Assembly: GCF_023612095.1 (NCBI RefSeq) | Contig: NZ_CP086235.1 | Coordinates: 1,871,501 to 1,935,500 of the forward strand | Direction: 5' to 3' | Source of the DNA: Cytobacillus firmus | Lineage (GTDB): Bacteria > Bacillota > Bacilli > Bacillales > Cytobacillaceae | DNA length: 64,000 bases | Part shown: piece after piece, positions 8,949 to 17,238 of the stretch | How the letters are laid out: each line of letters starts with the position of its first letter | Numbering within the stretch: the stretch's first letter is position 1 | The notes under the pieces: model-generated | The model's database searches: none | Seen by the model: only the letters and a program-made list of their open reading frames with translations | What the model was told of the DNA's origin: nothing | Made by a program: the position numbers and the translations under genes

Positions 8949-9212
8949 ATGAATGAAAATACCAATGAAACACAACTTAGCATTTACCATTCTCTCATTA
9001 CAGTAGGTATCCTGTTTTTGATTATTTATTTAATCAAACAATCGACTGAAAACTCCTTCTTATATGCTGGATTGTTCTTTATTAGTAAAAGTGTAGTTGA
9101 TGTTATATTTTACAAATTGGGTTTTACATTTAAAGGGTTCGGTATAAAGAAAATGCTTATTTTAAACAGTGTACTCTTATTGTTTTTTATTGTTTGGAGT
9201 TTTATGAAATAA
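8949..9212 (+). CDS. Small membrane protein, possible immunity partner
   Basis: An in-frame GTG at 8943 lies too close to the GTGGAGGAG box, so ATG 8949 is preferred (88 residues). Three hydrophobic segments are visible (about residues 13-30, 39-55 and 68-85), with a basic stretch GFGIKK between the second and third. No family is recognised. The gene starts 68 bases after the secreted-protein gene and just behind the right copy of the inverted repeat. Location and size fit a bacteriocin immunity protein, but this is inference from context only. Confidence 0.5.
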   Translation: MNENTNETQLSIYHSLITVGILFLIIYLIKQSTENSFLYAGLFFISKSVVDVIFYKLGFTFKGFGIKKMLILNSVLLLFFIVWSFMK

Positions 9213-9564
9213 GTATTAAATTTCTTATATTAGGCACTTTTGAATTAAATATTCTCTGATAATTAAAAAGTTTCCGGCATTATTTACTGAATCTTTCAGA
9301 TTGTTGAAGACGTTGTAAACAACAATTAATAAAAACTGTTTTTGTTGTTATGTTAACCGAAACCTATTAAGTAGACACCAAGCAGCGATAAGATGACTTC
9401 GGTAAGCAGCCGGAGTCATCTTTTTTAAGTTCATATTGAATAGCGTCAGAATTAAGCGATCTTAGCATATGAAGTTTTTGTGAAATGTTGGCGATACACC
9501 TTATAATTAGTTTGCTATAATAATAAATATTTTGATGGATAGAGTTGGGAAAGGATGATTTTCA
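9213..9564. other. Intergenic region with one terminator-like hairpin
   Basis: There is no convincing gene in these 352 bases. A strong AGATGACTTCGG / CCGGAGTCATCT hairpin with a T run lies at 9391-9427, with no open frame directly before it. Just ahead of it TTAAGTAGACAC resembles the inner part of the IS3-type end found at 23.8 and 32.3 kb, so it may be the trace of a lost element. Confidence 0.45.
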
Positions 9565-9846
9565 ATGAAAAGCATTGGTGTGGTTAGAAAAGTTGATGAA
9601 TTAGGAAGAGTTGTTCTTCCCATTGAATTACGCAGAGTTTTTAATATAGAAATAAAAGATCCCTTAGAGATCTTTGTTGAAAACGATAAAATAATTCTCC
9701 AAAAATATAACCCTGGTAAAGCTTGTGCTATAACCGGAGAAATCACACCTGAAAATAAGACCTTTGGAAACGGAGAATTAACTTTAAGCCCTAGAGGGAT
9801 TGAAATGTTACTTCAAGAATTGAACGACTATCAATTACAGCGTTAA
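9565..9846 (+). CDS. AbrB-family transition-state regulator paralogue
   Basis: This is a 93-residue DNA-binding protein, full length for AbrB/Abh. The N-terminal swapped-hairpin DNA-binding domain is nearly that of AbrB (VRKVDELGRVVLPIELRRVF), and the C-terminal multimerisation half is present (KACAITGEI...). AbrB-type proteins repress stationary-phase genes, including those for antimicrobials and competence, by binding AT-rich promoters as tetramers. ATG 9565 follows GGAAAGGATG. It is transcribed alone, with a terminator after it. Sitting next to genes for small secreted proteins, it could control them, but no binding site can be read from sequence. Abh is an equally good name, so no symbol is assigned. 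Confidence 0.85.
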   Translation: MKSIGVVRKVDELGRVVLPIELRRVFNIEIKDPLEIFVENDKIILQKYNPGKACAITGEITPENKTFGNGELTLSPRGIEMLLQELNDYQLQR

Positions 9847-9896
9847 TGTATAATCTGGTTGGTGTTTAAAAGAATTTTTAAAGCCTACGAAAAAAT

Positions 9897-9934
9897 AAGC
9901 CAAATCCTTTTACCTAATAGGAATTTGGCTTTTG
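9897..9934 (+). terminator. Rho-independent terminator after AbrB paralogue
   Basis: An AAGCCAAATCCT...AGGAATTTGGCTT stem with a T run lies between the convergent AbrB-like and PemK-like genes, and can serve both strands. Confidence 0.8.
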
Positions 9935-9979
9935 TCGTGTCAAATTTTGCTTACAACACAAAATTTTCGAAGTGCCCCC

Positions 9980-10381
9980 TTAAAGTTCTAATGAATTTTC
10001 TCTTGAGTATTCCTTTAATCGTACTTCAACTAGCTTTTCAAGGAAGTTATCAATATCTCTTTCAGATAACTTTCCTATAGGTCCTCTCAAATCTTCTGGA
10101 TTTTCGATTTTGTATCTACTGTGGTATTCGAGCCGGATAATAGTTTCTTTCTTCATACCGGCTTCTTGAATGTCCCTGATAACTACACCATTTTTTCTAT
10201 AGCGTGGTTTATCCATTTGGCCAGTTGTTTGGCAAGCATAAACAGAATCATCCAAAGGATCCTTAAATATTACAACCGGACGATATTTTCTTTTAAGTGG
10301 TTCAAGAAAATTTCCTTCGTTGTCTCTGTACTCTACGTACATAGTAAAACATTGTCCGGTTTCTAAATCCCTATCACTCAT
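9980..10381 (-). CDS. PemK/MazF-fold protein
   Basis: The 133-residue product starts at ATG 10381 behind TAGGAGACAAAG. The layout YRPVVIFKDP, then VYACQTTGQM, then NGVVIRDIQEAGMKKET, then GPIGKLSERDIDNFLEKL follows the PemK/MazF toxin fold, whose members cut mRNA at specific sequences. The usual N-terminal GDIVWVNL signature is replaced by TGQCFTMYVEYRDNEG, so catalytic competence is unclear. No antitoxin gene precedes it; the neighbouring AbrB-like gene shares the MazE-type fold but is convergent and of full AbrB length. It may be a solitary toxin-like protein or a relative with another role. The fold assignment is moderately sure. Confidence 0.55.
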   Translation of the reverse strand: MSDRDLETGQCFTMYVEYRDNEGNFLEPLKRKYRPVVIFKDPLDDSVYACQTTGQMDKPRYRKNGVVIRDIQEAGMKKETIIRLEYHSRYKIENPEDLRGPIGKLSERDIDNFLEKLVEVRLKEYSRENSLEL

Positions 10382-10421
10382 CTTTGTCTCCTAAAACAAT
10401 TTTCAGCAGTTGATAAAGCTA

Positions 10422-10796
10422 ATGTCTAAGCAGGAAACTGAATTTGATTCCAGAATTAATTGCACTCTCAAGCATACGGCTGACAAAGTGAATGCTCTTG
10501 CATACATAGCTGCCGGGAAGAACAAAGGAGATTGGGGATTAGGCTATACAGCCACTCCGTTGGATTTTGCTGAGCATCCTGAAGATTCTCTCTCTATGAA
10601 ATTTGGATTGTTAATTGATGATAATCTTGATTTCTATATTGAGCAGATCTCAAAAGAAGGGACATGGGATATTTCCTGGAGCTGGGGACAATTTGATAAG
10701 GAATTCCAAGTTGCACGCAATCATTGGAAAGGAATACTTGCAGTTAAGCGATATAAAATATTGCATTCTTTTGGAAGGCTTGATTTTGATAAATGA
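10422..10796 (+). pseudogene. Hypothetical protein fragment
   Basis: An open frame of 125 codons runs from ATG 10422 to TGA 10796, with no ribosome site and only 40 bases between it and the divergent PemK-like gene. The protein (RINCTLKHTADKVNALAYIA, SWSWGQFDKEF) looks like the C-terminal portion of something longer. I do not recognise it. Its stop is followed directly by the ribosome site of the broken GNAT gene (GAGGTGAAAATTATG), suggesting a former operon. It is therefore treated as a 5'-truncated remnant. Confidence 0.45.
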
Positions 10797-10806
10797 GGTG
10801 AAAATT

Positions 10807-11594
10807 ATGAATCTAGTGATGAAAAGGGACTTAGCTGAGAGGCTGGACCAGGCAGAGACAGATGTGCTGCACTCCAGATTGACAGCTATTAAAAAACGGG
10901 ATGGAAACCCAATGGGCGTGGAGATAAAAAAATTTGGCCAGACAACCGCTTTTTTTTGCCAGGAATATTCCGGGTCCAACCTTCAATCTCGTAAAGGGGT
11001 TTAAGGAAGCCGATACCGAAGTTCTTGACCAAATAGTTGATTTCTACCAGGGAAAAGGGATTCCCATTCGATTGGAGATCACACCGTCAAACGGATCATC
11101 AAAAAGGATTTTATCAATGTGATTTCCATACCACTCTGTTTGCGGAGCCATCAGATCTTAAGGATCTTCCCATTCATGCTGGTATTTATATACGCAGGAT
11201 GCAAAGAAAGGATTTTGGACTTTTCGGTGAGGTTTATACAAAGGGATTTGGCATGCCAGGATTCCTTAGCCAGGGGATAGCTGAAAATAATGAGGTGCTT
11301 CATGGCAATGAAAAATGGGTCTTTTACCTCGCTTTTGTAAACAGCGAACCAGCTGGAATAGGTGTCATTTTCATGGAGGAAGGGGTGGCAAATCTTGCCG
11401 CTGCGGCTGTTTTGCCTTCTTTCAAAAACAGGGGAGTCCACAGTGCGCTTATTCAAGACCGAATCTCCCAGGCGATTACAAATGATGCCGAGCTGGTGAC
11501 TGGTCAGGCAAGGTTTGGTTCGGTAAGCCAGAATAATATGGAAAAAGCGGGTATGAAAATTGGATACACAAAAGCAATTTGGATCAGGGAATAA
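10807..11594 (+). pseudogene. GNAT N-acetyltransferase, two frameshifts
   Basis: ATG 10807 sits behind GAGGTGAAAATT. The frame breaks twice: at the eight-T run 10950-10957, where seven T restore FGQTTAFFARNIPGPTFN, and at the five-A run 11101-11105, where four A restore NGSSKGFYQCDFHTT. With both corrected the protein is about 262 residues. It has an N-terminal GNAT-like half and a C-terminal GCN5 domain (NLAAAAVLPSFKNRGVHSAL, then SVSQNNMEKAGMKIGYTK). Because both lesions are one-base gains in homopolymers, the gene may be intact in the organism. The substrate is unknown. Confidence 0.7.
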
Positions 11595-11755
11595 AAACAT
11601 GCATGGTCTGACTTGAATCGGAAAAGTATTTTCTTGTTTAACAGAGCAAGGTGAAGAGGTAAATAATAAATATCCAGTGGAAGAGTCTTCATTAGGATAT
11701 CGGTATCAAAAGTGGAAAAAATACGTTTACAGAATGGAAAGACTAGGAGACAATC

Positions 11756-12712
11756 ATGATTAGAATACAAGCTGTTAATAAAAAAAATGAACTGCAGAAA
11801 GATATTACATTTGAGCGGCTGAAAGCAGAGTGGGAAAGTTATAAGTGGTTTTGGGTTGATTTTGATCAGCCAACCGAGGAGGAAACTGCTGAGCTCGATA
11901 AGACTTTTCATTTTCACCCCCTGGCAATAGAGGATTGTGTTGTCAAACTCCAGCGCCCCAAAATGGACTATTATGAAGACTATAGCTTTTTTGTCACCCA
12001 TAGCCTAAATCATATTAACGAAGATAAACAGGAAATTAACTTTTTTATTGGTTCAAATTACATAGTATCCTACCATCATGACCTCTCCAGGGAAATGGAT
12101 GATGTCTGGGAAAGGCTGAGCTTGAGTAAGAAGATTAGTAAATGGGACCCTTACCTGGTCATGTACCATATCATTGATAAAATAGTGGATAATTACTTTC
12201 CCATCGTTTATCAGCTGGAAGATCGTTTGAGTCTCATTGAAGACAACCCAAATGATGAAACGATGGAAGAATTATTGGAGAAGTTATTTGATATCCGCCA
12301 TCATTTATTGCAGATAAGATATACAGTCATTCCGATGCGGGATTTAATATACCGTGTCATTAATTCCCATAGGCTTAAAGGCGTAAAGGAAAGATACGAA
12401 TACTTTGCTGATATTCATGACCACTTATTGAAATTGACTGAAATGATTGATGAAAACAGGGAATTGACAACCGATATCCGTGACAGTTATTTATCGATCA
12501 ACTCCCATCAGACAAACCGGGTAATGAGAGTTCTTACCGTGATAACCACCATATTTATGCCATTAACCTTCATTGCGGGAATTTACGGAATGAATTTTGA
12601 AAACATGCCGGAATTAACATGGAAATATGGATACTTTGAAACGCTGTTATTAATGTTTATTATTGCCTTAGGCATGTTTTGGTGGTTTAAGAAGAAGGGC
12701 TGGTTTCGATAA
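11756..12712 (+). CDS. corA: Magnesium/cobalt transporter CorA
   Basis: This is a CorA-type channel for Mg2+ uptake through the cytoplasmic membrane, acting as a homopentamer. The 318-residue length is normal. The long cytoplasmic N-terminal domain contains FHFHPLAIEDCV and the coiled helix region (TEMIDENRELTTDIRDSYLS). The two C-terminal membrane segments (about residues 257-277 and 292-311) enclose the family's GMN pore motif (IYGMNFENMPEL), and the basic tail WFKKKGWFR follows. ATG 11756 lies behind TAGGAGACAATC. A terminator follows at 12722. Neighbours are unrelated, so it is probably a single-gene unit. Confidence 0.93.
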   Translation: MIRIQAVNKKNELQKDITFERLKAEWESYKWFWVDFDQPTEEETAELDKTFHFHPLAIEDCVVKLQRPKMDYYEDYSFFVTHSLNHINEDKQEINFFIGSNYIVSYHHDLSREMDDVWERLSLSKKISKWDPYLVMYHIIDKIVDNYFPIVYQLEDRLSLIEDNPNDETMEELLEKLFDIRHHLLQIRYTVIPMRDLIYRVINSHRLKGVKERYEYFADIHDHLLKLTEMIDENRELTTDIRDSYLSINSHQTNRVMRVLTVITTIFMPLTFIAGIYGMNFENMPELTWKYGYFETLLLMFIIALGMFWWFKKKGWFR

Positions 12713-12721
12713 AGCATAATG

Positions 12722-12758
12722 AAAGCTTTGCGTGAAATTTTTGGCAGAGCTTTTTTTT
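12722..12758 (+). terminator. Rho-independent terminator after corA
   Basis: An AAAGCTTTGC / GCAGAGCTTT stem followed by eight T residues. Confidence 0.8.
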
Positions 12759-12868
12759 GTTTTGTTTTGAGGAAGGGAGGAGAACTTTTTACTTATATGG
12801 AATGTTAATGTATTAGATTCGCCAGAAGTGGACAGGTTAGATAAATTAAAAGAAACGGGTGAACGGGA

Positions 12869-13390
12869 ATGGATATTTTCGAGGTTAAATCCATTGAAGG
12901 ATACAAAAAAGAGCTGTCCAAACTATTAATTGAGGTGGTAAATGAGGGAGCATCAATAGGGTTTCTGCCCCCGCTTGGTCAAGCTAAGGCAGAGGAATAT
13001 TGGGAGGGTTTATTAAAAAACAAAGATATGGTTTTGTTTTTAGCTGTAATGGATGGGAAAGCTGCCGGAACAATCCAGCTCCATTTATGCCAGAAAGAAA
13101 ATGGAAGCCATCGTGCGGAGATTGCAAAATTAATGACTGACCCCTCCATCCGCAGAAAGGGTTTGGGACGATTGCTATTAAAAGCGGCAGAAGATAAAGC
13201 GAAGCAGGAGGGCCGAAGCCTGCTTGTGCTTGATACTAGAGAAGGTGATGTTTCCAATATCCTTTATCAATCAGCAGGATATATTAAAGCAGGCATCATA
13301 CCAGGCTTCGCACAGTCTGAACAAGGCAATCTGGAGGCAACAGTGATTTACTATAAAAATCTGATCCGTGACACAAAAACTTCAAGATAA
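12869..13390 (+). CDS. GNAT family N-acetyltransferase
   Basis: The 173-residue product has one GCN5-related domain: beta strands AAGTIQLHL and AEIAKLMTDPSIRRKG with the acetyl-CoA loop IRRKGLGRLLL, and the C-terminal LVLDTREGDVSNILYQSAGY. This arrangement is typical of small-molecule acetyltransferases of the PhnO/aminoglycoside-acetyltransferase-like type. It probably transfers acetyl groups to an amine in the cytoplasm; the acceptor cannot be named. It stands alone between the corA terminator and the modA remnant. Confidence 0.85.
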   Translation: MDIFEVKSIEGYKKELSKLLIEVVNEGASIGFLPPLGQAKAEEYWEGLLKNKDMVLFLAVMDGKAAGTIQLHLCQKENGSHRAEIAKLMTDPSIRRKGLGRLLLKAAEDKAKQEGRSLLVLDTREGDVSNILYQSAGYIKAGIIPGFAQSEQGNLEATVIYYKNLIRDTKTSR

Positions 13391-13474
13391 TAGAATGCTG
13401 CTCTTAATTTTTCATTTATAATGATTAGGTATATTATATTTAACAGATGTATTTTTATTTATAAAGGAGTTTAT

Positions 13475-13606
13475 ATGATTATTTTCAATCAGCTGGGAGT
13501 ATTAAAAAAGAGTAATAACCGGGATACGAAACAGCTTTTCTACAGATTTATGCAAGCTGAACAAGGAATGTCTAAAATGGAGCCATACGGTTTTTTTACC
13601 TGCTGA
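13475..13606 (+). pseudogene. modA: modA remnant (molybdate-binding protein C-terminus)
   Basis: A good ribosome site (AAAGGAG) and ATG 13475 lead into only 43 codons. The sequence GVLKKSNNRDTKQLFYRFMQ...YGFF matches the last part of ModA, the extracellular molybdate-binding lipoprotein, where homologues have a kkAKxFxxFLxSxEGxxIxExYGF pattern. The signal peptide and both ligand-binding lobes are missing, so no working binding protein is made. It ends two bases before modB, exactly the operon order of Bacillus yvgL-yvgM. The deletion apparently joined the start region to the 3' end of the gene. Confidence 0.6.
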
Positions 13607-13607
13607 A

Positions 13608-14276
13608 ATGATTCAATCCGAATACTTTTGGTCACCGGTTAAACTCTCACTGGAAATTGCCTCTATATCGCTTCTCGCTGTTTTAGTAATAGGGGTTTTA
13701 GCTGCAAAACTGATGGCAAATCGGACGTTTAAAGGCCAGGCAATTATAGATACTTTGCTGCTTTTGCCATTGGTCCTTCCGCCTTCCGTTGTAGGATTTT
13801 TGCTTATTGTGGTTTTTGGAAAGCAATCTTTCGTCGGACGAGGGATTGAATCGCTGTTTAACGGGCCAGTCATATTCACGTGGTGGGCTGCTGTTATTGC
13901 AGCGGCCGTTGTAGCCTTCCCTCTGATGTATCAATCTGCCAGGGCTGGTTTTGAATCCATTGACAATGAGGTTGAAGACGCCTCTAGAGTCGATGGTGCA
14001 TCAGATTTAAAGGTTTTTCTGCATGTAACGATGCCGCTGGCTTCTAAAGCTATCATGACAGGAGCAATATTAAGCTTTGCAAGGGCAATAGGAGAATTCG
14101 GTGCCACATTAATGTTTGCAGGCAATATTCCCGGAAAGACACAAACACTTCCCACCGCGATCTACGTTGCTATGGATTCAGGAGATATGGAACTGGCTTG
14201 GATGTGGGTTTCAATTATATTACTGATTTCAACTTCCATGCTTGTGTTCATGAATTTTATAAAAAAACGGTTTTAG
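13608..14276 (+). CDS. modB: Molybdate ABC transporter permease ModB
   Basis: This is the integral membrane subunit of the molybdate importer, 222 residues with five predicted spans. Diagnostic blocks are LLLLPLVLPPSVVGFLL near residue 50, the permease EAA loop (EDASRVDGASDLKVFLHVTMP) around residues 124-144, and ARAIGEFGATLMFAGNIPG after it. The partner binding protein upstream is only a remnant and no modC ATPase gene lies nearby, so function would need components from elsewhere, as Bacillus systems often do for the ATPase. A hairpin lies after the stop. The start at ATG 13608 has no strong ribosome site; translation was probably coupled to modA. Confidence 0.88.
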   Translation: MIQSEYFWSPVKLSLEIASISLLAVLVIGVLAAKLMANRTFKGQAIIDTLLLLPLVLPPSVVGFLLIVVFGKQSFVGRGIESLFNGPVIFTWWAAVIAAAVVAFPLMYQSARAGFESIDNEVEDASRVDGASDLKVFLHVTMPLASKAIMTGAILSFARAIGEFGATLMFAGNIPGKTQTLPTAIYVAMDSGDMELAWMWVSIILLISTSMLVFMNFIKKRF

Positions 14277-14279
14277 AAA

Positions 14280-14307
14280 GGCAGATTGCAGTCAAATGCA
14301 ACCTGCC
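14280..14307. terminator. Hairpin between convergent modB and alcohol dehydrogenase
   Basis: GGCAG-ATTGCA and TGCAA-CCTGCC form a stem between the two convergent stop codons; the T tail is weak. Confidence 0.55.
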
Positions 14308-14309
14308 TC

Positions 14310-15509
14310 TTACTCTTTTATCAGCTGGTACAGTCTAAACATATCATCTCTGCTGAAGATTTTCGGAACAGGATACAGGGGATTTGCTTCCTTTAAGGCA
14401 CGTTCAGCCATGATTGGAATGTCCCTGTCTTGAATTCCGCTCACTTTTGGCGGAATCCCCATGCTGCTGTTTAGGGATTTTATGCTAAGAATAAAATTTC
14501 GGGCATTTTCTTCAGCCGAATCTGTCGCATTGCCGATACGTGCGGCCACTGCCAGCTCAGCCAAAGGATCCCATACTGTCTCTCCATAATGCTCCAGGAC
14601 ATATGAAAGGATGACGGCATTTGCCAAACCGTGAGGGACCGAATAAAAACCTCCGAGTGTATGGGCAATAGCATGAACATTGCCAACGTAGGCCCTGGTG
14701 AAAGCCAGTCCTGCAAGATAAGCAGCTTTCTGCATATTGGCTCTTGCCGTCAGATTTTCTCCATTCTTGTATGTTTCATAAAGATTATTATAAATGAGCC
14801 GGACTGCATCAATGCTGAATTTTCTAGTCTCTGCTGTATTGCTTCTGCCAATGTAGGCTTCGATGGCATGGGTTAGTGCATCCATACCGGTTGCAGCTGT
14901 TATATGAGGAGGCATTTGTAAAGTAATCAACGGGTCAAGAACAGCATAATGCGGGATTAAGTTCAAATCAATGATCGCATATTTCTCGTGTGATTCGCTG
15001 TCAGTAATGACCGCAGCAACAGTGGCTTCACTTCCAGTACCTGCTGTGGTCGGGACTGCAAAAATGGGAGGGAGCTTTTTTCTAACCTTAAATTGGCCTT
15101 TCATTTGTGAAATGCTTTTCTCTGGCCTCACAACTCTTGCACCAACTCCTTTGGCGCAATCAATCGGAGAACCCCCGCCAAAAGCTATAATCCCCTGGCA
15201 ATCCTTTTTTTTATATACGTCAAGTGCTTCTTCTATATTCGTAATTGTAGGATTTGGAATGGTTTGATCATATATATAAAACTCAATGCTCTTTTTCTGT
15301 AAATTTAACAGCAAACCATTCATTAGGCCAAGAGCACTGATGCCGCTGTCAGTTACAATCAGAATTCTGCTGATGTCATTCTTCTTAATTACATCCGGAA
15401 GCTTATCCAGGCTATTGGCGCCTTCTAATAATTCCGGTTCCCGCCATGGCAGAAAAGGCGATGCCAGCTTGAAGGTTTTTTGAACCATTCGGCAGTATGC
15501 ATTATACAT
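14310..15509 (-). CDS. Iron-containing alcohol dehydrogenase
   Basis: This is a cytoplasmic NAD(P)-dependent group III alcohol dehydrogenase, 399 residues. The nucleotide-binding motif GIIAFGGGSPIDCAKG, the family signature IFAVPTTAGTGSEAT and the metal-binding residues are all present: Asp in LIPHYAVLDP and the histidines in GMDALTHAIEAY and GNVHAIAHTLGGFYSVPHG. ATG 15509 is preceded by AAGGGGTGAGGGA on the minus strand. Substrates in the family range from butanol and 1,3-propanediol to lactaldehyde, and the sequence does not decide among them. It is divergent from the mhqR operon, sharing a roughly 250-base upstream region, so co-regulation by MhqR is conceivable but unproved. Confidence 0.9.
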   Translation of the reverse strand: MYNAYCRMVQKTFKLASPFLPWREPELLEGANSLDKLPDVIKKNDISRILIVTDSGISALGLMNGLLLNLQKKSIEFYIYDQTIPNPTITNIEEALDVYKKKDCQGIIAFGGGSPIDCAKGVGARVVRPEKSISQMKGQFKVRKKLPPIFAVPTTAGTGSEATVAAVITDSESHEKYAIIDLNLIPHYAVLDPLITLQMPPHITAATGMDALTHAIEAYIGRSNTAETRKFSIDAVRLIYNNLYETYKNGENLTARANMQKAAYLAGLAFTRAYVGNVHAIAHTLGGFYSVPHGLANAVILSYVLEHYGETVWDPLAELAVAARIGNATDSAEENARNFILSIKSLNSSMGIPPKVSGIQDRDIPIMAERALKEANPLYPVPKIFSRDDMFRLYQLIKE

Positions 15510-15713
15510 TCCCTCACCCCTTAAATTTATCGGAAAATTCCAACATTATAAATCATATATACCTTTATGTTAAAGAAGAAGTCAATATGCTGAATGATTT
15601 AAAATGGCCGGTGTTTAATAATGTGAAAAACACTCGGCTAAATTAAAACAGCTGACTGAAGAAAGAGGTCTTCAATCCAGAAGATTGACACAATCAGAAA
15701 TGTATTTTATAAT

Positions 15714-15731
15714 TATCTCGAAATCAAGATA
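15714..15731. promoter_or_regulatory. MhqR operator-like palindrome, upstream of mhqR
   Basis: TATCTCGAAATCAAGATA is a near-perfect inverted repeat and closely resembles the B. subtilis MhqR site as I remember it (core tATCTcgAAtTCgAGATa). It lies 30 bases before the mhqR start, as expected for autorepression. Confidence 0.7.
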
Positions 15732-15761
15732 AATTAATTTGAGGTATTGGCAGGTGATAAT

Positions 15762-16190
15762 ATGAAAAGGTCGTGCCCTAATCCGGCCTTCCTGATTCTC
15801 ATGCAGACATCCAAATCCATTCATGAATGCATAAAGGACAGTATCACCAAATTTAGCCTTAGCATGACCGAGTTTGCAGTGCTGGAAGCTCTATACCACA
15901 AAGATATGCAAACGATACACGAAATTGGTAAGAGGATATTAATTACGAGCGGCTCGATGACTTATGTAATTGATAAGCTTGTGGAAAAGGGATATGCAAA
16001 ACGGAACGCATGTCCTAATGACCGCCGGGCGATTCATATTGGTTTAACTGACAAAGGAAATAAGTTATTGGAAGAGATTATGCCGAAACACCAGCAATGG
16101 GTTAATACATTTTTTGAAGAACTGAATTCAGCTGAGCTGGATCATTTAGTAAATTTACTTGAAAAAGTTAAAAAACGAACAGAGAGTTAA
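15762..16190 (+). CDS. mhqR: MarR-family repressor MhqR
   Basis: This is a 142-residue MarR-type repressor; MhqR in B. subtilis represses quinone and catechol detoxification genes and is relieved by 2-methylhydroquinone and related electrophiles. The winged helix is seen in FAVLEALYHKDMQTIHEIG, then ITSGSMTYVIDKLVEKGYAKR and the wing NDRRAIHIGLTDKG. A TTG at 15747 would extend it, but ATG 15762 sits behind AGGTGATAAT. Identity is supported by what follows (mhqO, mhqD, a flavodoxin-type quinone reductase, pirin) and by operator-like palindromes before mhqR and before mhqO. Confidence 0.82.
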   Translation: MKRSCPNPAFLILMQTSKSIHECIKDSITKFSLSMTEFAVLEALYHKDMQTIHEIGKRILITSGSMTYVIDKLVEKGYAKRNACPNDRRAIHIGLTDKGNKLLEEIMPKHQQWVNTFFEELNSAELDHLVNLLEKVKKRTES

Positions 16191-16196
16191 AACTAA

Positions 16197-16214
16197 TATC
16201 TTGAATTAAAAATA
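16197..16214. promoter_or_regulatory. Second MhqR operator-like palindrome, before mhqO
   Basis: TATCTTGAATTAAAAATA differs from a perfect palindrome of the same type at two positions. It lies 65 bases before the mhqO start and suggests an MhqR-controlled promoter inside the cluster. Confidence 0.6.
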
Positions 16215-16278
16215 TTTGAATTGAAATGAGTTTTATTGGCTGAATTTAGGATACATTAAATAGGAAGAGGTGTTTACA

Positions 16279-17217
16279 GTGGGCAGAAAAACTAGTGGGA
16301 TCCATCATATCACTGCCATCGTCGGCCATCCGCAGGAGAATGTCGATTTTTATGCAGGAGTACTGGGTTTGAGAATGGTCAAGCAGACCGTAAATTTTGA
16401 TGACCCCGGCACTTATCATCTCTACTTTGGCAATGAAGAAGGAAAGCCGGGGACAATCATTACTTTCTTTCCATGGGCGAATGCTTTCCAGGGAGTCATA
16501 GGGGATGGCCAGGTTGGGGTAACCTCCTATGCCATTCCCATGGGTGCCCTTGGATTTTGGCAAGACAGATTTGAGAAGTTTAATATTTCTTACACAATGG
16601 AAAAAAGATTCGGAGAAGAGTCGATTAAGCTTCTTGATCCACATGGCCTTGTATTAGAAATGGTAGAAAGAGAAGAGGGAGAGATGAATACATGGTCTTT
16701 TGGAGGCATCACTCCTGATGCTGCAATAAAGGGTTTTGCTGGAGCGACACTATATTCAACCCAGCCTGAGCAAACGGCACATTTGCTTGAAACAGTTATG
16801 GGCCTTGAACGCATTGGGGAAGAGGGAGAAATGATCCGGTTCCAATCCACTGCCCGGATCGGCAATGTCATTGACCTGAAAAAAACTTCCGGCAAGCGCG
16901 GCCAGATGGGTGTCGGCACAGTCCATCATATCGCCTGGCGGGCAGAAGATGACGAGGATCAATTGGAGTGGCAGGAATATGTGAGATCAAATGGATATGG
17001 TGTGACGCCAGTCAGGGACCGGAATTATTTTAATGCCATTTACTTTCGGGAGCAAGGGGAACTTCTTTTTGAAATTGCAACCGACCCACCTGGATTTGCG
17101 CATGACGAATCACCTGGGAAAATGGGAGAGAAGCTGATGCTTCCAGAACAATATGAGGATATGAGAAATCACATCGAGCGGAAACTAATCCCAATTGAAG
17201 TTAGAGAATTGGATTAA
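16279..17217 (+). CDS. mhqO: MhqO-type ring-cleaving dioxygenase (VOC family)
   Basis: This protein contains two vicinal-oxygen-chelate (glyoxalase-type) modules, 312 residues in all. The first begins TSGIHHITAIVGHPQENVDFY and ends with LLDPHGLVLEMVE; the second has VGTVHHIAWRAED and LLFEIATDPPGF. The His/His/Glu positions are those that bind the divalent metal in MhqO/MhqA/MhqE proteins, which are thought to open or detoxify hydroquinone and catechol rings. GTG 16279 is chosen because AGGAAGAGG ends eight bases before it; GTG 16270 overlaps the ribosome site. It follows mhqR and is followed 21 bases later by mhqD, as in the Bacillus mhqNOD operon. Confidence 0.85.
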   Translation: MGRKTSGIHHITAIVGHPQENVDFYAGVLGLRMVKQTVNFDDPGTYHLYFGNEEGKPGTIITFFPWANAFQGVIGDGQVGVTSYAIPMGALGFWQDRFEKFNISYTMEKRFGEESIKLLDPHGLVLEMVEREEGEMNTWSFGGITPDAAIKGFAGATLYSTQPEQTAHLLETVMGLERIGEEGEMIRFQSTARIGNVIDLKKTSGKRGQMGVGTVHHIAWRAEDDEDQLEWQEYVRSNGYGVTPVRDRNYFNAIYFREQGELLFEIATDPPGFAHDESPGKMGEKLMLPEQYEDMRNHIERKLIPIEVRELD

Positions 17218-17238
17218 AAAGAAGAGGGGGAAGATACT

